25,066 nt of DNA from a virus, in IMG/VR virus record IMGVR_UViG_3300025616_000039, positions 1-25,066 of that record. One strand, 5' to 3'. The first letter of the stretch is position 1; every line of letters starts with the position of its first letter. Position numbers and translations under genes: made by a program. The notes beneath the pieces are model-generated. The model did no database searches. It had not been told where the DNA came from and saw nothing but the letters and a program-made list of their open reading frames with translations. This document shows positions 1-7,115 of the stretch, one piece after another.

Positions 1-127
1 TGTTTATATGCACAAAATCCAATAAAAGCCTTGATTTATTTTTACGCCATGTTATGCTTCTTTCTAGTGGATAAATTGGTATATTTCTTCATGACTTTTC
101 ATGATTCTATATACCAGATAAAGATAC
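1..127. repeat. Left copy of 127-bp terminal inverted repeat
   Basis: Positions 1-127 read as the exact reverse complement of 24940-25066. I compared every base, and the match breaks at 128 (a) against the complement of 24939 (c). The left copy carries the start region of the first + strand gene. The length equals a common assembly k-mer size (127), so the repeat may reflect an assembly-graph junction rather than true genome ends. Confidence 0.97.
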
Positions 128-417
128 AGTTTAGTGAGGATTTCGCTAAAGCCTTGGCCAAAGAAGTGTCTAGGCATATGCAAATATTAGATGAATCAAA
201 ACAGCCTATCAAAGACTTGCCAGAGAAGTTTCTTAAAGCTTTGAAGTTTGAATTGGTCGAGTTGACCGAAGGAAAGACTAAGCCAAAACCTACTCAATTA
301 GATCTAATGCCACGTAAGAAGTGGAACATGAATCCAGTTACTAGAGTACATCAGGATGGCAAGAAGGGCGGATATAATAGATCTAGAGATAAGACAGATT
401 GGAAGAAGGAAGCGTAA
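91..417 (+). CDS. Unrecognised small charged protein, 5' end uncertain
   Basis: This is a 108-residue protein if it starts at ATG 91. The frame is open back to base 1, so the gene may be 5'-truncated, or may start at TTG 31 or ATG 49. I prefer 91 because the residues upstream of it are an odd hydrophobic run (about 18 residues) and the protein from 91 on is soluble-looking. No Shine-Dalgarno site precedes any candidate. A TATATT at 80-85 lies 5 bases before ATG 91. The C-terminal third is rich in Lys, Arg and Pro and looks disordered, possibly nucleic-acid binding. The stop TAA (415-417) directly abuts the stop of the convergent primase gene with no terminator between them. The family is not recognised. 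The first 37 bases of this reading lie inside the terminal repeat, so the N-terminus could be an assembly product. Confidence 0.5.
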   Translation: MTFHDSIYQIKIQFSEDFAKALAKEVSRHMQILDESKQPIKDLPEKFLKALKFELVELTEGKTKPKPTQLDLMPRKKWNMNPVTRVHQDGKKGGYNRSRDKTDWKKEA

Positions 418-1431
418 TTAGATTTTTTGGCATAATTCTTTGAGTTTCATTTTTGCCGCCATTCCATTATATGTATTATTCAATATAAATTTAATAGGAA
501 TTGTATCTTTGCCTGTAGCTACACACACATCATTGAAGTCTTTGAATTCTTTGAATTCTGATGGCCAAAAGAATATTTTCTCTCCACGATCTACAACTTC
601 ATTATATTTCTTTACAACGTCTTTGTTATCCAGTTGATTATCCAATATCCATACTTGATCAAATAGGCGATACTTATCTAGCTGATCTACTTGTTTTTCA
701 GATAGTGAAAGACCACAGGCAGCAACTCCATTTTGGCAGAAACATGAGTCGATTGGACCCTCGAACTTGAATATATATTCTAAATCTGCTGATATATTTC
801 CAATTCCATATAAGGATTTCTCACTTCCACTCTTGCATAGATACTTTGCAATCATTGCGTCACGTTCAAACAATGCACGAGTTTGATAATATATAATCTT
901 ACCATCGGCATCGAAGAATGGGATACAAAGCCTATTTTTGTGGATTTTGTCGGATAGAGAAAGATAAAACGTTTTAGGTTTATTGATAGCAGTATTGAGA
1001 CGACGATCTTTTATATATTGTAAGCAGTATTGAACTTCTTTTGAATCTTTATAATAGTGTAGTTGAATTGGATCGTTGAGATTTATGCTATCATATGGTA
1101 ATGAATATTGTTTTGGTTTTTCTGTTGGAGATTCGGTGTGCTTATCTATAACTTCGTTAAATGTGTTTCCATGGTCGTTTGCCTCTCTTATCACTTGTTT
1201 GAATGTAAGTCCTTCAACTTCCATGATCCAGTTAATTGGTGACCAAGACTTTTGGCAATTCTGACAATAAAAGTAGTCGTCTTTTACGAAATAATATCCT
1301 CTACGCTTGGTTTTAGATTTACCTTCGTTGCAGATGCAACACTCGAAGTTATATACTTGGTGACTCTTATTTTTAACACGTTTACAGTTCTGGTATATAA
1401 CGTCTAATATATAGTTTACTGGAAGTTCCAT
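418..1431 (-). CDS. DnaG-type DNA primase, T4 gp61-like
   Basis: This 337-residue protein would make RNA primers for lagging-strand synthesis at the phage replication fork, normally with a replicative helicase. The N-terminus has a zinc-binding module with C31-x2-C34 and C56-x2-C59. The C-terminal half has a TOPRIM-type metal site: FEGPID with E224, then LDNQLD with D264 and D268. Length and domain order match T4 gp61 (about 340 residues). It is the second of two - strand genes, but has its own near-perfect promoter (TTGAAA, 17-base spacer, TATAAT) ending only 6 bases before ATG. No Shine-Dalgarno site is visible between the -10 box and the start. What is seen are the two motif sets; the gp61 assignment is from family knowledge. 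The partner helicase (gp41-like) is not in the window. Confidence 0.87.
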   Translation of the reverse strand: MELPVNYILDVIYQNCKRVKNKSHQVYNFECCICNEGKSKTKRRGYYFVKDDYFYCQNCQKSWSPINWIMEVEGLTFKQVIREANDHGNTFNEVIDKHTESPTEKPKQYSLPYDSINLNDPIQLHYYKDSKEVQYCLQYIKDRRLNTAINKPKTFYLSLSDKIHKNRLCIPFFDADGKIIYYQTRALFERDAMIAKYLCKSGSEKSLYGIGNISADLEYIFKFEGPIDSCFCQNGVAACGLSLSEKQVDQLDKYRLFDQVWILDNQLDNKDVVKKYNEVVDRGEKIFFWPSEFKEFKDFNDVCVATGKDTIPIKFILNNTYNGMAAKMKLKELCQKI

Positions 1432-1437
1432 GCTAAT

Positions 1438-1466
1438 ATTATAGCTGGTATATGCCTACATTTCAA
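1438..1466 (-). promoter_or_regulatory. Sigma70-like promoter of the primase gene
   Basis: On the - strand there is TTGAAA (complement of 1461-1466), exactly 17 bases, then TATAAT (complement of 1438-1443). The -10 box ends 6 bases before the primase ATG (1431). Transcription starting the usual 6-8 bases after the -10 box would begin at or next to the start codon, giving an essentially leaderless message. Confidence 0.6.
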
Positions 1467-1472
1467 GAGATT

Positions 1473-1943
1473 TCATGTGGTCAGCGAAGATATTTTGTCT
1501 TTGCGATCTTTAGCAGCATCATGGATTGCAAGTTTAATCGTTTCCTTTAAATCATCTACCTGTGACGAAAATCCGCTAAGATCAGTCTTAATCTTTAATG
1601 CATTCTTCAGAAGGGCGGTGAACTGGTCTGATCCGGTTGAACCTGCTATTTTTTCTTTTGAGATCGTATCAATAATTTCTGCTAATAGACTAATAGTAGT
1701 TTTCATACCAGTACCCCATTTGGTTATGGTTTCTGAGTACTTATCTAGTTCCTCTTTAGGCATTCCTTCTGTTTTGAACTTATTGCCAAGTTCTTCATTA
1801 TCCACAATTTTAGGATTTCCCGTGTTCCACGCATTTTGATCTGATACCTCAGGAGATGCTTCCACAGGGGCTTCTGGCGATACGTTCACAGATGTGTCTT
1901 CTTCTCTTAGAAGCGTCTTTTTGAAAAGTTGTTCATAATTCAT
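1473..1943 (-). CDS. Small acidic coiled-coil protein, unknown function
   Basis: This protein has 156 residues from the chosen start at 1943. An in-frame ATG further upstream (1979) would add 12 residues, but the 1943 start is preceded by GGAG at good spacing and gives the N-terminus MNYEQLFKKTLLREED, a style common in T4-like virion or core proteins. A Pro/Glu/Ser-rich linker (residues about 20-45) is followed by a long predicted helical, coiled-coil region. No catalytic motif is seen. It lies upstream of the primase on the same strand with 41 bases between them, and shares the late-type TAAATA element used by structural genes, so a virion or assembly role is possible. The family is not recognised. 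Confidence 0.6.
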   Translation of the reverse strand: MNYEQLFKKTLLREEDTSVNVSPEAPVEASPEVSDQNAWNTGNPKIVDNEELGNKFKTEGMPKEELDKYSETITKWGTGMKTTISLLAEIIDTISKEKIAGSTGSDQFTALLKNALKIKTDLSGFSSQVDDLKETIKLAIHDAAKDRKDKISSLTT

Positions 1944-1962
1944 AGATATACTCCGTTTATAA

Positions 1963-1970
1963 TATTTAGT
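1963..1970 (-). promoter_or_regulatory. Late-type promoter element ACTAAATA
   Basis: The - strand reads ACTAAATATTATAAA and then CGGAG, 20 bases upstream of ATG 1943. The core resembles the T4 late -10 box TATAAATA, and the same TAAATATTA string recurs before other late-type genes in the window (10278, 15480, 18633). Confidence 0.5.
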
Positions 1971-2020
1971 GGTCTTCATTAATATTTATATAATTTCCGC
2001 AAAAAAACCACGACATCAAA

Positions 2021-2043
2021 CCCAGCCATCTTTAGTGGCTGGG
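2021..2043. promoter_or_regulatory. Perfect 8-bp inverted repeat between divergent genes
   Basis: CCCAGCCA (2021-2028) pairs perfectly with TGGCTGGG (2036-2043) around a 7-base loop. It is the only GC-rich patch in the AT-rich 150-bp divergent region. No T-run follows on the + strand. On the - strand the nearest T-run is about 12 bases beyond the stem. It covers the expected -35 position of a TATAAT box at 2053-2058, so an operator or an mRNA hairpin is more likely than a simple terminator. Confidence 0.5.
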
Positions 2044-2060
2044 TAGTTCATATATAATAG

Positions 2061-2088
2061 TTGATTTTTTCCAGTAATAGTGTAAAAT
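2061..2088 (+). promoter_or_regulatory. Sigma70-like promoter for the 2095 operon
   Basis: TTGATT (2061-2066), 16 bases, TAAAAT (2083-2088). The -10 box ends 6 bases before ATG 2095, as at the primase gene. A second possible -10 box, TATAAT, is at 2053-2058. Confidence 0.45.
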
Positions 2089-2094
2089 CATAGG

Positions 2095-2352
2095 ATGAGC
2101 ACAAATATATTTTGGATGATTGGATTCTATATCATGGGTACTTTATCGATTCTATGGATGAGATCCACAGAATTTAAGAATCTAAAAAACAAACACGAGC
2201 AGATACTAGAAGAAAATAAGCAACTTAAAGAGACCGTTATAGAAATTTCGGCTACGCTGGAACATATATCAAAGGAAATTGCAATAGAGGCATTATCTGC
2301 CATAATAGAAGAAATACAGAAATCCATGTCAAAGAAAGAGGAAGCTACGTGA
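2095..2352 (+). CDS. Small single-pass membrane protein with coiled coil
   Basis: This 85-residue protein has one hydrophobic segment at residues 5-21 (FWMIGFYIMGTLSILWM), then a charged helix from about residue 25 to the end with Leu/Ile heptad spacing, predicted to be a cytoplasmic coiled coil. No catalytic motif is seen. It is the first gene of a tightly packed + strand run and overlaps the next gene by 4 bases. No clear Shine-Dalgarno site is present; the start sits just after a promoter-like -10 box. The shape resembles phage inner-membrane proteins such as spanin-like or inhibitor proteins, but there is no evidence for a particular role. Confidence 0.6.
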   Translation: MSTNIFWMIGFYIMGTLSILWMRSTEFKNLKNKHEQILEENKQLKETVIEISATLEHISKEIAIEALSAIIEEIQKSMSKKEEAT

Positions 2353-2900
2353 TTATTACTAGAGAACAATTAAAAGAAGTTACTGGATATGATTATTATA
2401 ATGAAGACATCATCCAAACAAAAATCGCATATAAGTTCTTTAAAGACAAAGTATATCCATTAGGTAATATAGTATCATTCACGGCACCAGCTACCCAGTT
2501 TAGTAATATGGTTCACTTCTGTATAGAACTTCCAACTACCAGCATATGGGGCGGGGTAGTCTTTCAAAGATTATATAATACTATAATTGCAGAGATGTTA
2601 TCCGAACTGGTGGGGTCTTCGGTAGAAGTGGAAGATGGCGAATTGTTTATCAGGAAAGAATTTACTAGCCAAGGTGTGATCATTTCTCGTGGAAAGGTTA
2701 GTATAAGTTCTATAACAGAACGGCAAAGAAATGTTTTGATACACATCGGAATTAGCATACTAGCAAATAAGAATGCTCCAGTATATACTTATTCAACTAA
2801 TATAAATGATGATCAAATTAAACGGTTACAGAGTCAATGCATCGAGGCATTCTATCATACAGTATTATCAATATTCATATCAACTACGAGGATCGGTTGA
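2349..2900 (+). CDS. Conserved-looking phage protein of unknown function
   Basis: This 183-residue protein starts at GTG 2349. The start is supported by GAGGAA (2338-2343) and by the 4-base GTGA overlap with the preceding stop. The sequence is a compact mixed alpha/beta soluble protein with no signal peptide. It begins MIITREQLKEVTGYDYY and contains a long strand-rich middle. It reminded me of small proteins of unknown function encoded by T4-like phages, but I cannot name the family with confidence. Its stop overlaps the next start (TGATG), so it is translated together with the gp62-like subunit and may belong to the replication set. Confidence 0.7.
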   Translation: MIITREQLKEVTGYDYYNEDIIQTKIAYKFFKDKVYPLGNIVSFTAPATQFSNMVHFCIELPTTSIWGGVVFQRLYNTIIAEMLSELVGSSVEVEDGELFIRKEFTSQGVIISRGKVSISSITERQRNVLIHIGISILANKNAPVYTYSTNINDDQIKRLQSQCIEAFYHTVLSIFISTTRIG

Positions 2901-3310
2901 TGAATATTTTTGATCAATTAAAAGATATCATAACTGATAAGAAGAATAAATTATCAGAAGACTGTGACATAGAGAAGGAGTTTGTTCCATACATGATCCA
3001 GCGGTGGTTGAGCTTTTATTCTCCTCAATTTGCACAAATAGTAAATCAATCATCAAATGTTTTGTGGAAGGCTATTGACGAGAAGCAGATGTGGTATAAG
3101 TTATTTACGGGAATCATTCCGAAATCGAAAAATAAAAGTATTAGATATATAAAGAAGAATAAGGAAGAAAAGAGTAACGTGACTATAGATAAAGATATGG
3201 TAAAATATTTGGCCGAAAGATTTGAGTTATCAGAGAAAGAAGTAAAGAGTTACCTCGATTCTGGTATTGTAGATATAAAGTTACTAAAAAAACAACTGGT
3301 GAATAACTAA
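2900..3310 (+). CDS. Probable sliding-clamp loader small subunit, gp62-like
   Basis: This 136-residue protein starts at ATG 2900, chosen because it overlaps the preceding stop as TGATG and has GAGG about 10 bases upstream; a longer in-frame reading from 2837 has no support. In T4, gp62 joins gp44 to load the gp45 clamp. The features seen are an N-terminal helix (MNIFDQLKDIITDKK), an EFVPYMIQRWLSFYS segment of the type found near the start of marine T4-like gp62 proteins, a basic middle with IPKSKNKSIRYIKK, and a C-terminal helical part. The resemblance is by eye only and gp44 and gp45 are not in the window. The alternative is an unrelated small helical protein. Confidence 0.5.
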   Translation: MNIFDQLKDIITDKKNKLSEDCDIEKEFVPYMIQRWLSFYSPQFAQIVNQSSNVLWKAIDEKQMWYKLFTGIIPKSKNKSIRYIKKNKEEKSNVTIDKDMVKYLAERFELSEKEVKSYLDSGIVDIKLLKKQLVNN

Positions 3311-3317
3311 TATTATT

Positions 3318-3506
3318 ATGAGAGACTGGAACATTGAACAAGAAGAAGATCACGTACATCGTGGTCGTAAAATCAACAAAGAACGATTTTGTAAAAAAAA
3401 TAAGTTAGACGGAAACCAATACGGATCACATATATACGAGAACGGAAGATGTTCTCTGTGTAACAAAGTAGATCCATTAGAGAAAAACAACAAGGAAACA
3501 CAGTAA
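3318..3506 (+). CDS. Small basic Cys-containing protein, unknown
   Basis: This 62-residue protein is highly charged, with a C-terminal CSLC pair and a single earlier Cys (FCKK) that could form part of a half zinc site. No Shine-Dalgarno site is seen; TAATAT lies just before the start. Its stop overlaps the next gene's start by one base (TAATG), which supports it being real. The function is not recognised. Confidence 0.55.
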   Translation: MRDWNIEQEEDHVHRGRKINKERFCKKNKLDGNQYGSHIYENGRCSLCNKVDPLEKNNKETQ

Positions 3507-3907
3507 TGACAAAGTTGGCCGAGATGGTTGAAAATAGTGGACGGGGTTCGTTGCCTCGTGAGAACATGGGGTTGCCTTCGTTGGACCTAACGGAGATGCA
3601 AGGTATCGCTATACCTACGTCATATGAAGTTGATAAGGTACTGGGCGATACTCTCATGTGCGAATTGATTGACGAGAACAAAGAAGGGGAAGTTCAGAGA
3701 GATGGCATCTGGCTTAAGCAAGAGATCAACGGAAAGATGTGGAGAGTAGCAAAGGTTGTCAAGATTGGACCTCAGTGTTCTGGTGTTGTACAGGTAGATG
3801 ATTGTGTCATGTATCCCTCAGACAAGGGTCTTCCTATGATTAGCTTGAAGAAGAAATATATCTTTTTAAACGAATCTAGAATATTTGCGGTGGTCAAGCC
3901 AGCCTAA
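3506..3907 (+). CDS. GroES-like co-chaperonin, T4 gp31-like
   Basis: This 133-residue protein would cap host GroEL and help fold the phage major capsid protein, as T4 gp31 does. The evidence is the GroES-type beta-barrel pattern: a GDTLMCELI strand, a mobile-loop-like stretch with EVQRDGIWLKQ, then WRVAKVVKIGP, VQVDDCVMYP (the dome/barrel V-x-V-GD-like turn) and KYIFLNESRIFAVV at the end. Bacterial GroES is about 95 residues; here about 40 extra residues precede the barrel. The start is coupled to the preceding stop (TAATG) with AAGGA upstream. The assignment rests on pattern rather than a search. The alternative is another small beta-barrel phage protein. Confidence 0.6.
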   Translation: MTKLAEMVENSGRGSLPRENMGLPSLDLTEMQGIAIPTSYEVDKVLGDTLMCELIDENKEGEVQRDGIWLKQEINGKMWRVAKVVKIGPQCSGVVQVDDCVMYPSDKGLPMISLKKKYIFLNESRIFAVVKPA

Positions 3908-3910
3908 ATA
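3903..3910 (+). promoter_or_regulatory. Late-type element CCTAAATA close to a start codon
   Basis: CCTAAATA ends 5 bases before ATG 3916 and overlaps the stop of the GroES-like gene. No Shine-Dalgarno site lies between it and the ATG. It matches the core of the other TAAATA elements in the window, but the downstream TTA is changed to GTTA. Confidence 0.35.
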
Positions 3911-3915
3911 GTTAC

Positions 3916-4647
3916 ATGAACGATTTTTTTACGAAATATCTATCGAAATTTTTGTTTTCTGGATTATGTGAAGCATTATTGCTAGAAGGGCAATATGCTT
4001 CGTATAATGCTGATAAACTTATCGATACTCTATCGAAACATTTTCGTGGAAGATTAGATATAGAATCAACGGTTAGGCTTCCAAGAGAACTTACTATCAC
4101 AAAATATGGAATAGTATTTTCCTTTTCGATAAATATTAAAAGACCAACTTCAACAGATTATGATTTTTTGGACAAGACCCTAAATCTGTTTGGTTATTAT
4201 CTTAGTAAAAAAACCAACAAGTTAACAACAGTCGATATTCAAATAGAACCACGACATCCATCAAAAATTAATAACATATTAAACAGAGATAGTATTAAGA
4301 GGTTTTATCATATTACTCATATTTCTAATATGCCAAAGATAAAGCGGATTGGACTGGCCCCAAGGGGAACAGAAACTACGTTTTACCATCCAGACGATAG
4401 AATATATTTATTTTCTACGAATAAAGATAGTGTATTGCGTTCCTTTAAAAAAATATTATCACGAGATAAAGGTTTACCTATAGAGGAATTTAAAATATTA
4501 TATGTTCCAGTTTCCGATAAATATACTTATTTCTTAGATGATACGGCTACTAATTTAAAGCATGATGCTCTGGCATGTTTTGTATTACAGAATATACCAC
4601 CAGAAGAGATATATGATCACGAAACAGGAGATAAGATAAGAGAATGA
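3916..4647 (+). CDS. Protein with ADP-ribosyltransferase-like C-terminal half
   Basis: This 243-residue protein has two parts. Residues 1-125 form an unrecognised alpha/beta region. Residues about 130-240 start with RFYHITH, then an I-x2-IGLAPRG turn, HPDDRIYLFST and, near the end, LQNIPPEEIYDH. A YHxT start, a GL-x-P turn and an RIYLF strand occur in KptA/DarT-type ADP-ribosyltransferase folds, where the early His helps hold NAD and a late Glu is catalytic. Here H at YHIT is seen and late Glu candidates are PPEE. This is fold-level inference; no activity is shown. It could be an injected or early host-modifying enzyme, or an inactive structural relative. It overlaps the next gene by ATGA. 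Confidence 0.4.
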   Translation: MNDFFTKYLSKFLFSGLCEALLLEGQYASYNADKLIDTLSKHFRGRLDIESTVRLPRELTITKYGIVFSFSINIKRPTSTDYDFLDKTLNLFGYYLSKKTNKLTTVDIQIEPRHPSKINNILNRDSIKRFYHITHISNMPKIKRIGLAPRGTETTFYHPDDRIYLFSTNKDSVLRSFKKILSRDKGLPIEEFKILYVPVSDKYTYFLDDTATNLKHDALACFVLQNIPPEEIYDHETGDKIRE

Positions 4648-5027
4648 GAGTATCACAAGGACAACTTTTAGCTTTGCTAGAAAGAAACGTATTAGAACTA
4701 CGCTTCTTTCGTAGGCATCCAAAGGCTGGATGGAATGATACTAGGCGTATGCTGGTGACAAATGATCGAATGATATTAAATTCTGCTCCGGGAAGAATAG
4801 CATTACACTTTAAACCGCCCACTCATGCACCCGCATATAACTGGGCTATGAAAAATTTGGCGTGTGGATGGGATTTATTTTGGGCTGAATATCGCATGAT
4901 TGATTGCAATACATGTGACGTAGTTACTATTATACCAACAATACCAGAAGAGAAGTTTTGGAATTATTTCAATTTATACCTGCAAGCTATGAGTGCCAGC
5001 GATAAAATAAGTTTTATGAATCAATAG
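4644..5027 (+). CDS. Conserved small phage protein, possible SH3-like fold
   Basis: This 127-residue protein has an ATGA overlap with the preceding gene and a GGAG-like site upstream. It has a strand-rich N-terminal half with VLELRFFRRHPKAGW and a RRMLVTNDRMILNS segment, then a WDLFWAEYRMID segment and a helical tail. The arrangement resembles small proteins of T4-like phages that are annotated as SH3-like barrels acting on an early Arg/Thr-rich strand pair, but I cannot confirm this. No catalytic motif or export signal is visible. Its function is unknown. Confidence 0.6.
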   Translation: MRVSQGQLLALLERNVLELRFFRRHPKAGWNDTRRMLVTNDRMILNSAPGRIALHFKPPTHAPAYNWAMKNLACGWDLFWAEYRMIDCNTCDVVTIIPTIPEEKFWNYFNLYLQAMSASDKISFMNQ

Positions 5028-5079
5028 GAATATTTCGTAAATCTTGCCAAATAAACGGTGTGATTTGATAAGTATTTAT

Positions 5080-6363
5080 ATGAATGAATTAACTTGTAAG
5101 ATATGTAATCAAATAAAAATCAGCAAAGCCGCATTATTTATACACATAGCTCAAAAACATAAGACTACAAAATATGACTATTACAACAAATATCTTAAGG
5201 AGAAAAATGATGGCATATGTGTAATATGTGGGAAAGATGCTAAATGGGTTTCTTCTAAAGGGAAATATAATAAATACTGTAGTATAGTTTGTTGTAATTC
5301 TGATAAAATCAAGCACAAGAAACATTCATTAGATTTACTAACTAGATCAATGGGTATACGTCCAACTATAGAACAAATTAAAGATATGCAATTAAATCGG
5401 AAGGGACACACAGAAAAAAATATATGTATAATTTGCAACAAAAAATATAAGTCATTAAGGGGAGTTTCCTTTCATTGCACTACTAAGCATCTAATAGGTA
5501 GCAAAGAATATTATGATTTATTTTATAAACAAGAAAAAGACGGAACCTGCTTAACGTGTGGAAAAGAAACAAAGTGGTCGAAAGATACCGTAGAATATTT
5601 AAAATATTGTAATAGTATTTGTTTTGGTGCAGATAATGAACAAATAAAACGGCGTGAACATACCTGTCTAGAAAAATACGGGACAGCAAATATCAATGCA
5701 CTACCAGAGAAGATAGATAAGACAAAGCGCACATGTTTCGACAAATATGGTAATGTGTGTGCTGTCCAAGCAAAAGATATACATAAAAAGGCTGAACAAA
5801 CGTGGATGTATAAATATGGAGTAGACCATTTTGCAAAGGCAAAAGAAGTACGAGATAAGATAAAGAATACACTGCAACACAACTATAACGTAAATTCTCC
5901 GTTCGATTCCCCTATTATTCGTCAACGCAGTAAGAATACCATGATCGAAAGATATGGCGTTAGTTATGCGATGCAAAATCCCGACAGTCACAAATTAAAC
6001 CAAAAAAATAACTACAAAGCAAAACAATATAATCTACCATCTGGTACTATAGTTAATCTTCGTGGGTTTGAACCAAACTTCTTAGATTTTGTATTCCAAA
6101 ATAACCTTCTACATGAAAAGGATATTGATTACTCTCCAAAGACCGTGAAGTACATAAATCGAATAGGAACGTCAGCATATTATTATCCTGATTTTCATAT
6201 ACCCAAGCTAAATCTCATAGTTGAAATTAAATCAAACTATACAGTAAAACTAGATAAGAACCTAGAACAGAAGAAAGAAGCGTGTTTACAGAAAGGGTTT
6301 AACTACATATGCATCGTAGATAATAATTTCGAAGAGTTCAAGCAATTAGTTGACAAATCATGA
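5080..6363 (+). CDS. Free-standing homing endonuclease, PD-(D/E)XK type
   Basis: This is a 427-residue protein. I chose ATG 5080 (MNELTCKICN) over the earlier TTG 5044 because the zinc finger begins directly there; no clear Shine-Dalgarno site is seen. Domains in order: residues about 4-70 form a CxxC/HxxxxH finger plus a CxxC...CxxxC knuckle. This module is duplicated at about 110-190, so the N-terminus is a tandem repeat. Five degenerate KYG-type DNA-binding repeats of about 25 residues follow (about 195-310). The C-terminal nuclease core has YPDFHIP, then VEIKS, which is the PD-x(n)-EIK signature. Family knowledge: such phage proteins cut intron- or HEG-less alleles of neighbouring sites and spread themselves. 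It sits between two small phage genes without breaking either. Confidence 0.8.
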   Translation: MNELTCKICNQIKISKAALFIHIAQKHKTTKYDYYNKYLKEKNDGICVICGKDAKWVSSKGKYNKYCSIVCCNSDKIKHKKHSLDLLTRSMGIRPTIEQIKDMQLNRKGHTEKNICIICNKKYKSLRGVSFHCTTKHLIGSKEYYDLFYKQEKDGTCLTCGKETKWSKDTVEYLKYCNSICFGADNEQIKRREHTCLEKYGTANINALPEKIDKTKRTCFDKYGNVCAVQAKDIHKKAEQTWMYKYGVDHFAKAKEVRDKIKNTLQHNYNVNSPFDSPIIRQRSKNTMIERYGVSYAMQNPDSHKLNQKNNYKAKQYNLPSGTIVNLRGFEPNFLDFVFQNNLLHEKDIDYSPKTVKYINRIGTSAYYYPDFHIPKLNLIVEIKSNYTVKLDKNLEQKKEACLQKGFNYICIVDNNFEEFKQLVDKS

Positions 6364-6392
6364 ATATCTTTAAGTAATTTCGAAGGACATTT

Positions 6393-6740
6393 ATGATCAC
6401 TATAACCGATACCGAGCTAGAAGATACCCTAAAGACTTTATTGCAACAGAAAATCGATTTCATAATACATAAAAATAAGTGGAGATCTGGAAAAGTATTA
6501 CTTTTTAAACAAAATGGATTCTATATTGAATTTACAATAAAAACCAATAAAAACAAGATTGAACGATTTGAGGTACCCATCCCATTTAACGTAACAAAAA
6601 AATTAAACGTTATTAAATTTTCATATGAGCTAACTTCATTAGTATGTAATAATAAAGAAATAATAGATGAAATAAAAAAGGTAGAACCGAACTGTAGAAG
6701 TAAGTATTTTAACAGCTATTTGGAGATGCATGTATCATGA
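6393..6740 (+). CDS. Small unknown phage protein
   Basis: This 115-residue protein has a GAAGGA ribosome site 8-10 bases upstream. It contains a helical N-terminus, a strand pair around KVLLFKQNGFYIEFTI and a basic C-terminus. No motif is recognised. Its stop overlaps the next start (ATGA), placing it in an operon with the next protein. Confidence 0.6.
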   Translation: MITITDTELEDTLKTLLQQKIDFIIHKNKWRSGKVLLFKQNGFYIEFTIKTNKNKIERFEVPIPFNVTKKLNVIKFSYELTSLVCNNKEIIDEIKKVEPNCRSKYFNSYLEMHVS

Positions 6741-7090
6741 CAGTAGGAAATAAATTCAACGCACTATCAAACGCAATCAGCGAGAACACTTCATATAAAT
6801 TAAATAATAATGGAGTACAACTAGTACAACAATATCATACACTAATAAGCGGAGTCGAGAAGGCAGTAACTCCCTTACTTCAGAATTTGACAAAAGATCC
6901 CACTAAGATTGCTAAACAGACGGCTATACAATGTGTATCCACTATAAATTCTGGAAAGGAAGGAACCGAAACCTTTGATATAATGTCAAGGCTGGATACT
7001 CTAACAAATGGTGGAAAGACGCCTATTCAAGGAAATTCGTTTTCCTTTAATCAAAATGATAAAATTCTGCAATATCTTGAAAAAGTTTAG
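6737..7090 (+). CDS. Small unknown phage protein, helical
   Basis: This 117-residue protein has an ATGA overlap with the preceding gene and GGAG about 11 bases upstream. The first 70 residues look helical and are rich in Asn, Ser and Thr; the rest is a Gly/Ser/Asn-rich region. There are no Cys, no signal peptide and no recognised motif. The end of the gene contains the -35 box of the next promoter. Confidence 0.55.
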   Translation: MTVGNKFNALSNAISENTSYKLNNNGVQLVQQYHTLISGVEKAVTPLLQNLTKDPTKIAKQTAIQCVSTINSGKEGTETFDIMSRLDTLTNGGKTPIQGNSFSFNQNDKILQYLEKV

Positions 7091-7105
7091 AAAGTATGGT
7101 ATCAT
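7077..7105 (+). promoter_or_regulatory. Sigma70-like promoter ahead of the helicase operon
   Basis: TTGAAA (7077-7082), exactly 17 bases, TATCAT (7100-7105). The ATG at 7116 follows after a 10-base alternating AT run, with no Shine-Dalgarno site. As at the primase and 2095 genes, transcription would begin almost at the start codon. Confidence 0.45.
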
Positions 7106-7115
7106 ATATATATAT

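Noticed and set aside
1473-1839. Long + strand frame opposite the - strand coiled-coil gene
   Set aside because: The - strand reading has a good ribosome site, a typical phage N-terminus and sensible composition; the + strand reading is its shadow.
2021-2043. Hairpin as an intrinsic terminator
   Set aside because: No T-run directly follows the stem on either strand; genes on both sides diverge from it, so neither needs a terminator there.
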